58,364 nucleotides of DNA from Magnetococcales bacterium (GTDB lineage Bacteria; Pseudomonadota; Magnetococcia; Magnetococcales; Magnetaquicoccaceae), in NCBI GenBank assembly GCA_015231375.1, contig JADGBT010000025.1, forward strand, positions 1 through 58,364, written 5' to 3'. Below the pieces are notes generated by a model. The model was not told the DNA's origin, made no database searches, and was given only the letters and a program-made list of their open reading frames with translations. Position numbers and translations under genes: made by a program. Below are positions 44,749-53,109 of the stretch, piece by piece. Each line of letters starts with the position of its first letter. The first letter of the stretch is position 1.

Positions 44749-47538
44749 TCAGGCTGGGAATTGGATCCGGAAATCCGTGCCGTGTTCCCGCGAGCTTGTG
44801 GCCTCGATGGTGCCATTGAGCCGCTGTGTCACCAGATTGTAGACGATATGCATGCCAAGTCCACTGCCGCCTTGATTGCGACTGGTGGTGAAGAAGGGTT
44901 CGTAGATCTGTTTGAGGGTGGAAGCCTCCATGCCCCGGCCATTGTCCCGGTAGTGCAGAAAGATCGTCTGGTCGTCGACGCGGCCCGCCTGGATGCGGAT
45001 TTCTCCCGCCGTGTCGGGGGCGAAGGCGTGGGAGAGGGAGTTGAGAATGAAATTGGCCACGATCTGGGAAATGGCTCCGGGAAAACTGTACAAGACCAGA
45101 TCCGGCGGACACTCCACCGTCACCCGGTGGTGGGTGTTCTTGAGCTTGGGGCGCAGGGTGAAGACGGTCTCTTCCAGGTATTCCTGAAGATCGAAGCGGC
45201 GTTTTTCCTGACTGGTCTGGTCCACGGCCACCTGTTTGAAGCTCAAGATCAGATCCGAGGCCCGTTTCAGGTTGGCCTTGATCAGCCGGGTGGCTTCGCT
45301 GACGTTTTCCAGGAAGAGGTCGAGATCCTCGCGGCGGGTTTGGCCCTGCTGGTAGATGGCGAAGAATTTGACCATTTCGCTTTCCAGGAAGGTCACTGCC
45401 GTGAAACTGGTGCCGACCGGGGTTTTGATCTCGTGGGAGATGCCGGCGACCAGTCCCCCCAGGGCGGCCAGGCGTTCGGACTGGATCAACTGGTTTTGGG
45501 TGTTCTTCAAGGTGGCGAGGTGGTCCCGGAGTTCGGTGGTGCGTTCCCGCACTTTTTCTTCCAGAAAGCTGTTCTGGTGTTGCAGGGACTCTTCCAGATT
45601 CTTGCGTTCGATCATGCTGCCCAGGGTATGGCACATGGCCATCAGCAGACTCGCCTCTTCCGGTGAATGGGTCTGACCCGGAGTCAGATACAGGGTCAAA
45701 ATCCCCAGCAGCCGTTCCCCGGAGACGATGGGCGCCACATAGTGGCCATGGGGTTCCATGTGGGGCAGGGTGATGTCATGGCGGTGGTCCACGCAATCGG
45801 CGTGCAACAGGGTGCGGTTCTGGGCCGCCCGGCCACACAGACAGTGACCGTGCGGCACCTCGCGGCACAAGGTCAGCAGGGAGTCGTCGAGTCCGGTGTG
45901 GGCGATCAGGCGCAGGAATTGTTGTTCCGGCTGATCGAGAAAGATCGCCCCTTTGGACTGAATGGCCAGCCAGGGTATCGACAGAATCAGGGCCAGGGCC
46001 TGTTCGAGCTGCTCTTGCAGCGGAATGTGTCGGTAGGAGATTTCGTGCAGACCGTTGAGAATGCGCTGATAGGTCAGATAGTCCCGGGCCTGCTGTTCGG
46101 CGCGGATGCGTTCCGAGATGTCGCGGAACACCACCACGGCGCCGAGAATGTCGTTCTGGTCGATGATGGGGGTGGAGGTGTACTCCACCGGAAACGAGGT
46201 GCCATCCCGACGCCAGAAGAGTTCATCCCGGACCTGTTGGGTTTCGCCGCGCCGGATCGCGGCGAAGATGCGGCAGGCGGCGCGGGGATAGGGGGTATGG
46301 TCGGCGAGGGTGTGATGCACCAGATCGTGCAGCGAGCGTCCGATGATGGCTTCGGGTTCCCAGCCGATCATGCGGGCGGCGGCGGGATTGATGAAGGTGG
46401 TGAGTCCCGAGGTGTCCAGGCCGTAGATCCCTTCGCCGGCGGCTTCCAGCAGGAGCGCGTTGTGGGTGCTGACCCGTTGCAGATCCGCCTGGGCGGTTTT
46501 GCGTTCGTTGAGTTCGCGGGTGATGGACTCCTGGGCCATGGCCATGGCGTCGGCCACGGCGCTCACCTCGTCGCGGCCATCGCCCCGGGCGGTCTCCAGG
46601 GCCTCCCGGATGGCGGGGGTGAGGTCGAATCCTTTGGAAAACTCCTGCGCTACCCAGCCCAGGGTGTTGATGCGTCGGGTGATGCGGATCATCCAGGCGC
46701 CCAGGGTTCTCCAGAAGAGTCCGGAGATCAGGGCGAACAGGGTCGCGCTGGCCAGGAGAATCTCCGTCACCGAAAACAGGGGCGAGGCGTGATGACGGAT
46801 CACCAGTCGGGGGGTGTCGGGGTGTCCATTGGGTTCCCAGGGCACGGAAAGCTGGTCGAGGCGCTGGTTGCCCTGCCAGAAGGTGCCATCCCGCAGGGTT
46901 TCGGGATCCACCAGGATGCTGCCCAGGGAGCTGGCCACCACCCGGTTGTCGTGCAGCAGGAACAAGTCGGTGTAAGGCAGGGTGTTGCGGAAGAGCAGAC
47001 CGTTTTCGATGGGCACCAAGACGATCAGTTCTCCTTGTCCGAAGGGGCCGAGCCACAGGGGAAGCGCCACCCAGCGATGCAGGATGCCGGTGGACGGAGA
47101 GACGAACCAGCCGTGTTCGTCGGGACGGTCGAAGATCGGGGGCAGGTTCAGGGATTGGCTGGCGTGGGTGAAGATCACCCGCCGGTTGCTGTCGGTGACC
47201 ACGATCCCGGAAAACAGGGCGATGGATTCCTGTCGCAAGGCCGCGCTCAATAGATCCCATGGCGGTGTCTGGGAGGTGAACAGATTGAGCAGTTCGATGC
47301 GGTTGTGGAGGTGGATGGCCTGTTCCTGCCACTCCTGATCCATCAGGCTCAATTTTTCGGCGTGGAAACGCTCCAGGGAGGTCAGCACCTGACGGGCGGC
47401 CCGGTTCATGGCGGCGTGTTGGACCCACAGCGCCAGCACGGCGATCAGGGCGACCAGCAGCAACGTGATGATCGTGACCCGGCGTATCGTCTGATGGGTC
47501 AGGGTCTCCTTGCGCAGGCGTGGCAGGAAGGAGGTCAC
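44749..47538 (-). CDS. membrane sensor histidine kinase (sensor-PAS-GAF-HisKA-ATPase)
   Basis: 929 residues. Two helices (about 20-40 and 265-285) flank a periplasmic sensor. Then a HAMP-like segment, PAS (about 355-465), a GAF domain with Cys/His-rich HGHCLCGRAA, a coiled coil, HisKA with GISHEIKTPVG (phospho-His) and ATPase motifs RDNGRGM and GGSGLGMHIV. Phosphodonor for the HD-GYP regulator by position. GTG 47538 overlaps the upstream stop as GTGA; it has AAGGA too near for a normal site, so a nearby internal start is possible. Confidence 0.85.
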   Translation of the reverse strand: MTSFLPRLRKETLTHQTIRRVTIITLLLVALIAVLALWVQHAAMNRAARQVLTSLERFHAEKLSLMDQEWQEQAIHLHNRIELLNLFTSQTPPWDLLSAALRQESIALFSGIVVTDSNRRVIFTHASQSLNLPPIFDRPDEHGWFVSPSTGILHRWVALPLWLGPFGQGELIVLVPIENGLLFRNTLPYTDLFLLHDNRVVASSLGSILVDPETLRDGTFWQGNQRLDQLSVPWEPNGHPDTPRLVIRHHASPLFSVTEILLASATLFALISGLFWRTLGAWMIRITRRINTLGWVAQEFSKGFDLTPAIREALETARGDGRDEVSAVADAMAMAQESITRELNERKTAQADLQRVSTHNALLLEAAGEGIYGLDTSGLTTFINPAAARMIGWEPEAIIGRSLHDLVHHTLADHTPYPRAACRIFAAIRRGETQQVRDELFWRRDGTSFPVEYTSTPIIDQNDILGAVVVFRDISERIRAEQQARDYLTYQRILNGLHEISYRHIPLQEQLEQALALILSIPWLAIQSKGAIFLDQPEQQFLRLIAHTGLDDSLLTLCREVPHGHCLCGRAAQNRTLLHADCVDHRHDITLPHMEPHGHYVAPIVSGERLLGILTLYLTPGQTHSPEEASLLMAMCHTLGSMIERKNLEESLQHQNSFLEEKVRERTTELRDHLATLKNTQNQLIQSERLAALGGLVAGISHEIKTPVGTSFTAVTFLESEMVKFFAIYQQGQTRREDLDLFLENVSEATRLIKANLKRASDLILSFKQVAVDQTSQEKRRFDLQEYLEETVFTLRPKLKNTHHRVTVECPPDLVLYSFPGAISQIVANFILNSLSHAFAPDTAGEIRIQAGRVDDQTIFLHYRDNGRGMEASTLKQIYEPFFTTSRNQGGSGLGMHIVYNLVTQRLNGTIEATSSREHGTDFRIQFPA

Positions 47539-48566
47539 TCCTTGCGGCCCGCCCACCGGTCGTCGATCAGATCCTCCATGCGGATGGAATCCGCGTCCGG
47601 GGTGCTGGCGTGGAAGAAGCGATTGGTCTCCTGGATCTGCCGGTTGGAAAAGGCGCCGTCCTTGCTGAAGAGTCGGGGATATTTTTTCAGGCAGAGCAGC
47701 AGTTGGGTGCGTTCTTCCGGATGGGTGATGTCGAGACGGTCGGTCAGTTCTTCCGGGGAGTGTTCGGCGATCCAGCGCAGGGAGCGGCGCAGCGCCTTGA
47801 CCAGTTTCCGGACCTTTTCCGGATCGTTGGCGACCACGTCGGGTCGGGTGGCCAGGGCGGCGTGGAGCACCTGGGCTCCGGGAATGTGGGCGGTGGTTTG
47901 CGGTTCGGCGAGATTGACGAGAAAAAAGACCTTGCCTTCGGTCAGCATGGTGGAGGCGAACGGCTCTTCGGCGACGATGGCGTCCACCTGTCCGGAGTCC
48001 AGCATGGCGATGCGTTTGTTCCACTCCTGTCCGGTGGAGATGACGCGGGCGTCGCGGGGTTGCAGTCCGTCGGAGCGCAGCAGCAGTTCGAGGAGTTGTT
48101 GGGCCACGGTCTTGGCGTTGACCGCGCTGGTGTGGACTCCGATGATGCGCCCTTTGAGATCGTGGATGCGGCGTACCTGGTTTTCGAGCGCCTTGCGCAC
48201 GATCAGCACGAACTGGGGCACGTCGGAGACCGAGGCCACTCCCACCAGATCCCCCCCATGGGCCTTGAGGGACATGAGCGCCGGAAAGCCCACCACCGTG
48301 AAATCGCTGTTGCGGGAGATCATTTCCTTGATGGCCAGTCCGCCCCCCTCGACGTGTTTCAAGGAGACCTCCAGCCCCTCTTCCCGGTCGGCGCCGATCA
48401 GGGGCATCAGGTCGATGGGCAGATAGGAGAGATTGCGCGGACCCACCACACTCACCACGGTTTTCATGGCGGGCGGATCGTGGGCGCCACCCTGGGCTGC
48501 CGGGATGGTGATCAGCAGCCAGAACAGCAGGGTGGAAAACATCCAGTCGCGCCGGCAAGGGATCAT
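47535..48566 (-). CDS. periplasmic substrate-binding protein (NMT1/SsuA-like)
   Basis: 343 residues with a signal peptide (FSTLLFWLLITIPAAQGGA). SYLPIDLMPLIGADREEGLE and GVHTSAVNAKTVAQQLLE, then GQEWNKRIAMLDSGQVDAIV fit the type-2 binding-protein fold of nitrate/sulfonate/thiamine-precursor transporters. No permease or ATPase gene is adjacent; instead its stop overlaps the sensor kinase start. The likely role is ligand detection for the kinase. Ligand unknown. Confidence 0.8.
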   Translation of the reverse strand: MIPCRRDWMFSTLLFWLLITIPAAQGGAHDPPAMKTVVSVVGPRNLSYLPIDLMPLIGADREEGLEVSLKHVEGGGLAIKEMISRNSDFTVVGFPALMSLKAHGGDLVGVASVSDVPQFVLIVRKALENQVRRIHDLKGRIIGVHTSAVNAKTVAQQLLELLLRSDGLQPRDARVISTGQEWNKRIAMLDSGQVDAIVAEEPFASTMLTEGKVFFLVNLAEPQTTAHIPGAQVLHAALATRPDVVANDPEKVRKLVKALRRSLRWIAEHSPEELTDRLDITHPEERTQLLLCLKKYPRLFSKDGAFSNRQIQETNRFFHASTPDADSIRMEDLIDDRWAGRKE

Positions 48567-48622
48567 GGGTGGGTCTCGCGGTGTTTTGGAAAGGTGTTGT
48601 CGTGTTGTCATGTTGTCATATA

Positions 48623-49360
48623 TTAGCGCAAATGCTCCCCACCGTCCACGCGAATCAATTCGCCGGTGATAAAGTCGTTTCGGATCAAAAAGAGGAGCGC
48701 GGCGACGATATCGTCCGGGCTGCCGGATCGGCCCGCCGGCGTGGCGGCGCCGATGCGCGCGAAGCGTTCCGGGGAGTCTCCCGGAGCCGGAAGAATGGGA
48801 CCGGGGCCGATGGCGTTGACCCGGATGGCCGGAGCCAGCTCCAGGGCGGCCTGGCGGGTCAGGGTCCAGAGGGCGGATTTGGCTGCCGAGTAGGCGGCGT
48901 AATCGGGGCGGGGCTGGTGGGCGTGACGGTCGATGATCTGGATGATCTGACCCGGTTGTCCGGGCGGCAGCCGCCGGGCGAACTCGCGGGTCAGCAGGAA
49001 CGGGGCGGTGAGATTGATGGCCAGATGGCGGTTCCACTGGTCGGTGGGGGTGTGACGGATGGAACCGTGTTCAAAAATGGCGGCGTTGTTGACCAGCAGA
49101 GTGACCGGTCGCCCCAGAACCGCTTCGGCTTGCGGGATCAGGGTTTCGGTCTGTCCGCTGTCTTCCAGATCGGCCTGGAGGGGATGGGCGGTACCCCCCT
49201 GGGCGTTGATGGCGTCGGCCAACTCCCGGGCGGCTTTTTCCGAGCCGTGGTGATGGATGACGACCGCCATGCCCTCTCGGGCCAGCGCGCGGACGCAGGC
49301 CGCTCCGAGACGACGCGCGCCTCCGGTGATCAGCGCGGTGGCAGGGGATGGGTGGGGCAT
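48623..49360 (-). CDS. short-chain dehydrogenase, pteridine-reductase-like
   Basis: 245 residues. ALITGGARRLGAACVRAL (the ARRLG pattern, Arg instead of Gly/Ile, prefers NADPH as in pteridine reductases), LVNNAAIFEHGS, catalytic Tyr-Lys in YAAYSAAKSALW, and VDGGEHLR at the end. FolM/PTR1-type reductases act on dihydrobiopterin or dihydrofolate. ATG 49360 is the family start. It is 56 bp upstream of the binding-protein gene, same strand, probably unrelated to it; folB/folK are 7 kb away. Confidence 0.8.
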   Translation of the reverse strand: MPHPSPATALITGGARRLGAACVRALAREGMAVVIHHHGSEKAARELADAINAQGGTAHPLQADLEDSGQTETLIPQAEAVLGRPVTLLVNNAAIFEHGSIRHTPTDQWNRHLAINLTAPFLLTREFARRLPPGQPGQIIQIIDRHAHQPRPDYAAYSAAKSALWTLTRQAALELAPAIRVNAIGPGPILPAPGDSPERFARIGAATPAGRSGSPDDIVAALLFLIRNDFITGELIRVDGGEHLR

Positions 49361-49777
49361 GGTCTTTTCTCCTGTGGGGTCGGATCCTGGCAACCGGAAC
49401 GGGACTTCAAGCGGAAAGAATTGCCTTTGTGCCGGTTATCCGGGGTTGCCGGGCGGCTGTCAAGTGGTCGGATGGTGCAATTTTTCTTGCGGGGGCAATT
49501 TTTTGGACAGCAAGGGGCAGTCCCTTGAAAACCAAGATTCTTTCATCGACTCCCATCCCCGATGGCGCATGGGGTTGCCGGTTTTCGGGCAGCGCGTTGG
49601 ACCGGCGTCTGGATGAGGATTGGATTGATTTTCCTGGAAGTTACAAGTCCTTTGATTGTTGGCATAACAATTGCAAGTTAATTTACGTAAAATCTCTTCT
49701 CGTGAATGGTCGAGAGTCCTGTAAAACGACACAGTGGATATTCCGGTATTGGCATTCATGCACAAGGAATCAAGACG
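49361..49777. other. divergent intergenic region with dyad symmetry
   Basis: 417 bp. The part near 49650-49700 is AT-rich and has two dyads: TTGTTGGCATAACAA and TTTACGTAAA. Likely holds the promoter of the plus-strand HPt-like gene. No gene seen. Confidence 0.4.
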
Positions 49778-50188
49778 ATGAGACTCCAGAAACGCTCCTT
49801 GCGGACCCATGACGAGGGTCAGGTGGTACGGTTCGTCCCTCCTGCCGAGTTCAGGCGGGAGGCGAGCGTGTGGATGACGGATGTGACCGATCAACTGGAA
49901 CAGGTGAAACGTCGGGGAGGGGATGTGGTGTTGACGGATCACATTTCCCGCTCCATGGGGGAGTTCCGCCGCATGGCCGCTCTGCGGGGCCTCAACGAAG
50001 TGGCCGAACTGGCTGGCAGCGTGGCCCGGGCCTTGGAACACACCCCCGGCAAAAACGATACCGCCCGATCGGTGGTGGCCTTGTCCCTGGCGGCGGTGAG
50101 TCAGATCCAGTGGCTGCTCAACCCCTCGGTGGAAGGGGCGGGCCTGAATGCACGGCGGATCGTCCAGGGTCTGTTGCAACAGTGGTGA
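49778..50188 (+). CDS. small helical protein resembling an HPt domain without the phospho-His
   Basis: 136 residues, cytoplasmic. The segment DHISRSMGEFRRMAALRGLN followed by EVAELAGSVARALEHTPG has the spacing of an HPt four-helix bundle (…HxxKGAARMLGL…), but the phosphorylatable His-Lys-Gly is absent. AAGGAA precedes ATG 49778. Could be a phosphatase-like or decoy partner for a receiver; this is inference and homology is weak. Confidence 0.5.
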   Translation: MRLQKRSLRTHDEGQVVRFVPPAEFRREASVWMTDVTDQLEQVKRRGGDVVLTDHISRSMGEFRRMAALRGLNEVAELAGSVARALEHTPGKNDTARSVVALSLAAVSQIQWLLNPSVEGAGLNARRIVQGLLQQW

Positions 50189-50433
50189 CTGGGTGATCCG
50201 GCAACCGCTTCGTAACGACGCGGGGTGCTGCTTGCGGCGGTTCTGTTTTCCGTCCGATCCTGTTTTGTGTCCGGTCGGCGGCGGCAGGAGGGGCTTTTCG
50301 AGGGGTGTGAGGTTTTTTCGCGGCTTTCGTGTCGGGATGCGGGTCTGATCCGGGCAACTTGGTATTCAATCTGCATAATTTTTTCCAGGGTTAACGCCAA
50401 AGGCCGTCGCGCCCAGGAGCGAACACGAAAACC

Positions 50434-51951
50434 ATGGAAAAAATTCAAACCATCGAGGCGCTGGCCGAAACCGTCGCTGCCCTCAAGCGTGCGGGCAAAC
50501 GGGTGGTCCACTGTCACGGCTGCTTCGACCTGCTGCACATCGGTCATTTGCGTCATTTTCAGCAGGCCCGTGCCCTGGGGGATGCGCTGATCGTCACCTT
50601 AACCCCGGATCGTTTCGTGGACAAGGGGGCCAATCGCCCCGCCTTTCCGGAAGCCCTGCGGGCCGAGGCCCTCTCCGCGCTGGCCTGCGTGGATTACGTG
50701 GCCATCAACGCCTGGCCTACCGCCGTGGAAACCTTGCATCTTTTGCAACCGGCCTACTACGTCAAGGGGGTGGAGTTCCGCGACGCCGGCGAGGATTACA
50801 CCGGCAAAATGGGCGTCGAGGCCGAGGTGGCGCGCTCCCTCGGGGTGGAACTGCGTTTCACCGGGGATATCGTTTTCAGCTCCACCACGCTGATCAATCG
50901 CCATTTGTCCAGCTTTTCCGAGGATGTGCGCAACTACCTGCAATTGTTCCGGGGGCGCTTCTCCCTGGATGCGGTGCTTGGGGTGCTGGACCGGATGCGG
51001 GATCTCAAGGTGCTGGTGATCGGTGATGCCATCATCGACGATTATCATTATGTCACCGCCATCGGCAAATCCTCGAAGGATCCGATCCTCGCCTTGAAAC
51101 ACATCTCCAGCGACCAGTTCGCCGGGGGAACCGTGGCCATCGCCAATCAGGTGGCCTGTTTCGCCGGAGAGGTGGAGTTGCTCACGGTGCTGGGCACCCA
51201 GGAGAGCCACGAACCTTTTTTGCGCGGTTGTCTGGCCAGGAATCTCACGCCCCGGTTTTTCATGCATCCGGGCGTGCCCACCCTGGTCAAGCGGCGTTTT
51301 CTGGAAAGTTACGCCCTGACCAAACTGTTCGAGGTGTATGTCGAAGGGGATGCCCCGCTGCCCCATCCGGTGGAAACCGACATGCGAGCCTGGCTGGCGG
51401 GAAATCTCTCCCGGTTCGATCTGGTGATCGTGGCCGATTATGGCCATGGCGCCATCACCGCGCCGTTGGTGGCGGATCTGGTGGCCTCGCGGGCCTATCT
51501 GGCGGTCAACACCCAGGCCAACGCGGGCAATCGGGGCTATCACACCATCTCTCGTTACGAGCGGGCCGACTATGTGTGTCTGGCGGAGCCTGAGGTGCGA
51601 CTGGAACGCCGCTGCATCTCCGGAGAGATCCATCCCCTGGTCTTCGAGGTGGCCGACTCTCTCCATTGTCGCAAAATCTCCGTCACCCGTGGCAAACACG
51701 GCTCCATCGTGGGGGACGCCTCCGGGGAGAGCGTGGATGTGCCGGCGTTTGTCTTCAACGCGGTGGATCGGGTCGGGGCCGGAGACGCTTATCTCTCCGC
51801 CACCGCCCCCGCCGCCTTCCTCGACGCCCCCAACGAGGTGATCGGCCTGATCGGCAACGCCTTGGGATCCATGGCCGTGGAGATCATCGGCAATCAGCGG
51901 GCCGTGGATGCGCTGGCGCTGAAAAAACATATCACGTCGATATTGAAGTGA
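50434..51951 (+). CDS. bifunctional HldE-like protein with swapped domain order (nucleotidyltransferase then PfkB kinase)
   Basis: 505 residues. N-terminal nucleotidyltransferase (about 1-160): HCHGCFDLLHIGHLRHFQQA carries HxGH; later YYVKGVEFRD and STTLINRHLSSF. C-terminal PfkB-family kinase (about 185-500) with GDAIIDDYHYV, AGGTVAIANQVA and catalytic DRVGAGDAYLS. Classical HldE has the kinase first. Predicted to phosphorylate and nucleotide-activate a sugar, possibly a heptose for LPS, S-layer or capsule. Upstream gap contains CATAAT. ATG 50434 fits the family start. Confidence 0.85.
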   Translation: MEKIQTIEALAETVAALKRAGKRVVHCHGCFDLLHIGHLRHFQQARALGDALIVTLTPDRFVDKGANRPAFPEALRAEALSALACVDYVAINAWPTAVETLHLLQPAYYVKGVEFRDAGEDYTGKMGVEAEVARSLGVELRFTGDIVFSSTTLINRHLSSFSEDVRNYLQLFRGRFSLDAVLGVLDRMRDLKVLVIGDAIIDDYHYVTAIGKSSKDPILALKHISSDQFAGGTVAIANQVACFAGEVELLTVLGTQESHEPFLRGCLARNLTPRFFMHPGVPTLVKRRFLESYALTKLFEVYVEGDAPLPHPVETDMRAWLAGNLSRFDLVIVADYGHGAITAPLVADLVASRAYLAVNTQANAGNRGYHTISRYERADYVCLAEPEVRLERRCISGEIHPLVFEVADSLHCRKISVTRGKHGSIVGDASGESVDVPAFVFNAVDRVGAGDAYLSATAPAAFLDAPNEVIGLIGNALGSMAVEIIGNQRAVDALALKKHITSILK

Positions 51952-52082
51952 GAGGGGTGGCTCTACAATGCAATGAAAAATGGATTGACGGGTCAAGGAT
52001 GGGATGTATATGATGTTTTTGTTGTTTCTGAAAGTGGCATTGTTTTGGCTGGCTGGGCACCGAAGGGTTGTCGAGGAGATCC

Positions 52083-52316
52083 ATGATGAACTTCCTGAAT
52101 ACTTGGGCTCGCGGTGTGGACTGGATCATGGGAATCTTTGCAAGAAATGGGACCGCCTCCATTCCTTTGGATCGTTCACACCTGAATGCGATTGAAACGG
52201 TTAGGTCTTTTGCGCGCGGCAACCTGAGCCTTCAGAATGGGTGCTATCAGACGGAAACGGATCGTGAACGCTTGAAAAAAGAGTTGGCCGGGTATCGTTT
52301 CTCTGATCGTGTCTGA
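52083..52316 (+). CDS. small hypothetical protein
   Basis: 77 residues, MMNFLNTWARGVDWIMGIFA then a charged end (RERLKKELAGYRFSDRV). Could be a membrane-surface amphipathic peptide. GAGGAGATCC precedes ATG 52083. The surrounding sequence is AT-richer. Not recognised. Confidence 0.5.
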   Translation: MMNFLNTWARGVDWIMGIFARNGTASIPLDRSHLNAIETVRSFARGNLSLQNGCYQTETDRERLKKELAGYRFSDRV

Positions 52317-52350
52317 GATTGTTTGAGGGTTTGAAAAGATACTGATTATT

Positions 52351-52752
52351 CTATGATTCTTTCGTCACAGCCGTTCTCAGCGTTTCCACCTGCGTCACCA
52401 ACTCCCGCACCTGCGTCAAGATTGTTTGGCTGTCGAGATCAGCGCCCAGGTCATCGAAGGATTCGTATCGGAACTGGACAGCAAATGGGGACAGTTCGGC
52501 GAGATCCCACAACGCCTCCACATCGATGTCGTTTTGTTCCAGCAACACGATCAGGGAACGCAGATTGTGGGTTTTTGGCGGTTCGTGGCCCAGGATCGCC
52601 AGCCATGCCTTGAGAGTCTTTTCCCCCGCCTGTTGGGCGTGAAAACCGAACGCTTCTTCCGGAGCATGGGCCACGGATGACAGAATTTCAAGCACCTGGA
52701 GATCCTTGCCCGCCATGGTCATCAGGATGCGGGCGGTTTCAAGGTCGCGCAT
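52351..52752 (-). CDS. HEPN domain protein (MNT-associated)
   Basis: 133 residues. FGFHAQQAGEKTLKAWLAIL and PPKTHNLRSLIVLLEQ are the PF05168-type HEPN pattern. The RxxxxH motif of ribonuclease toxins is not clear. It overlaps the MNT gene by 14 bp and is translated after it, forming a two-gene HEPN/MNT module that could be a toxin-antitoxin system. Confidence 0.85.
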   Translation of the reverse strand: MRDLETARILMTMAGKDLQVLEILSSVAHAPEEAFGFHAQQAGEKTLKAWLAILGHEPPKTHNLRSLIVLLEQNDIDVEALWDLAELSPFAVQFRYESFDDLGADLDSQTILTQVRELVTQVETLRTAVTKES

Positions 52753-53074
52753 ACAACACCCGGCCTTCCTTCAACGCCTTGTGAACCAGATGATGGGTCG
52801 CATGTCTGAAGCGTTCGATCTCCTCCCGGCTGTAGACCAGAATGTCCGTGGCTGCGGGAAACCGTCCCATGGCCCGTTCCAGTCGCGCCATCTCCCGGAA
52901 GCGGCTGCGCGCCGGCCCGAACGGCTCTGACTCCACCACCAGCAGATCCAGATCGGAATCGTCCCGACCCTCGCCTCGGGCGTGAGATCCGAAGAGAATC
53001 ACCTGTTCCGGGTCCGCCGCCTCGACGAGGATCCGGGTCGCCTCTGTTAACAAGACCTGAGTCATCTGGGTCAT
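52739..53074 (-). CDS. MNT-type minimal nucleotidyltransferase
   Basis: 111 residues. VILFGSHARGEGRDDSDLDL: the GSx10DxD nucleotidyltransferase motif intact, followed by TDILVYSREEIERFRHATHH. AAGGAAGG precedes ATG 53074. Partner of the overlapping HEPN gene; known MntA enzymes AMPylate HepT toxins. It sits 35 bp after the Na/Pi transporter. Confidence 0.85.
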   Translation of the reverse strand: MTQMTQVLLTEATRILVEAADPEQVILFGSHARGEGRDDSDLDLLVVESEPFGPARSRFREMARLERAMGRFPAATDILVYSREEIERFRHATHHLVHKALKEGRVLYARP

Positions 53075-53109
53075 GATGGTCCTTCCTTCGATCGGATCAT
53101 GGGACCGAC

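Noticed and set aside
52004..52195. 63-codon frame starting MYMMFLLFLKVALF
   Set aside because: Overlaps a better supported small gene in another frame; the sequence after the hydrophobic start looks unstructured, though a short leader cannot be excluded.
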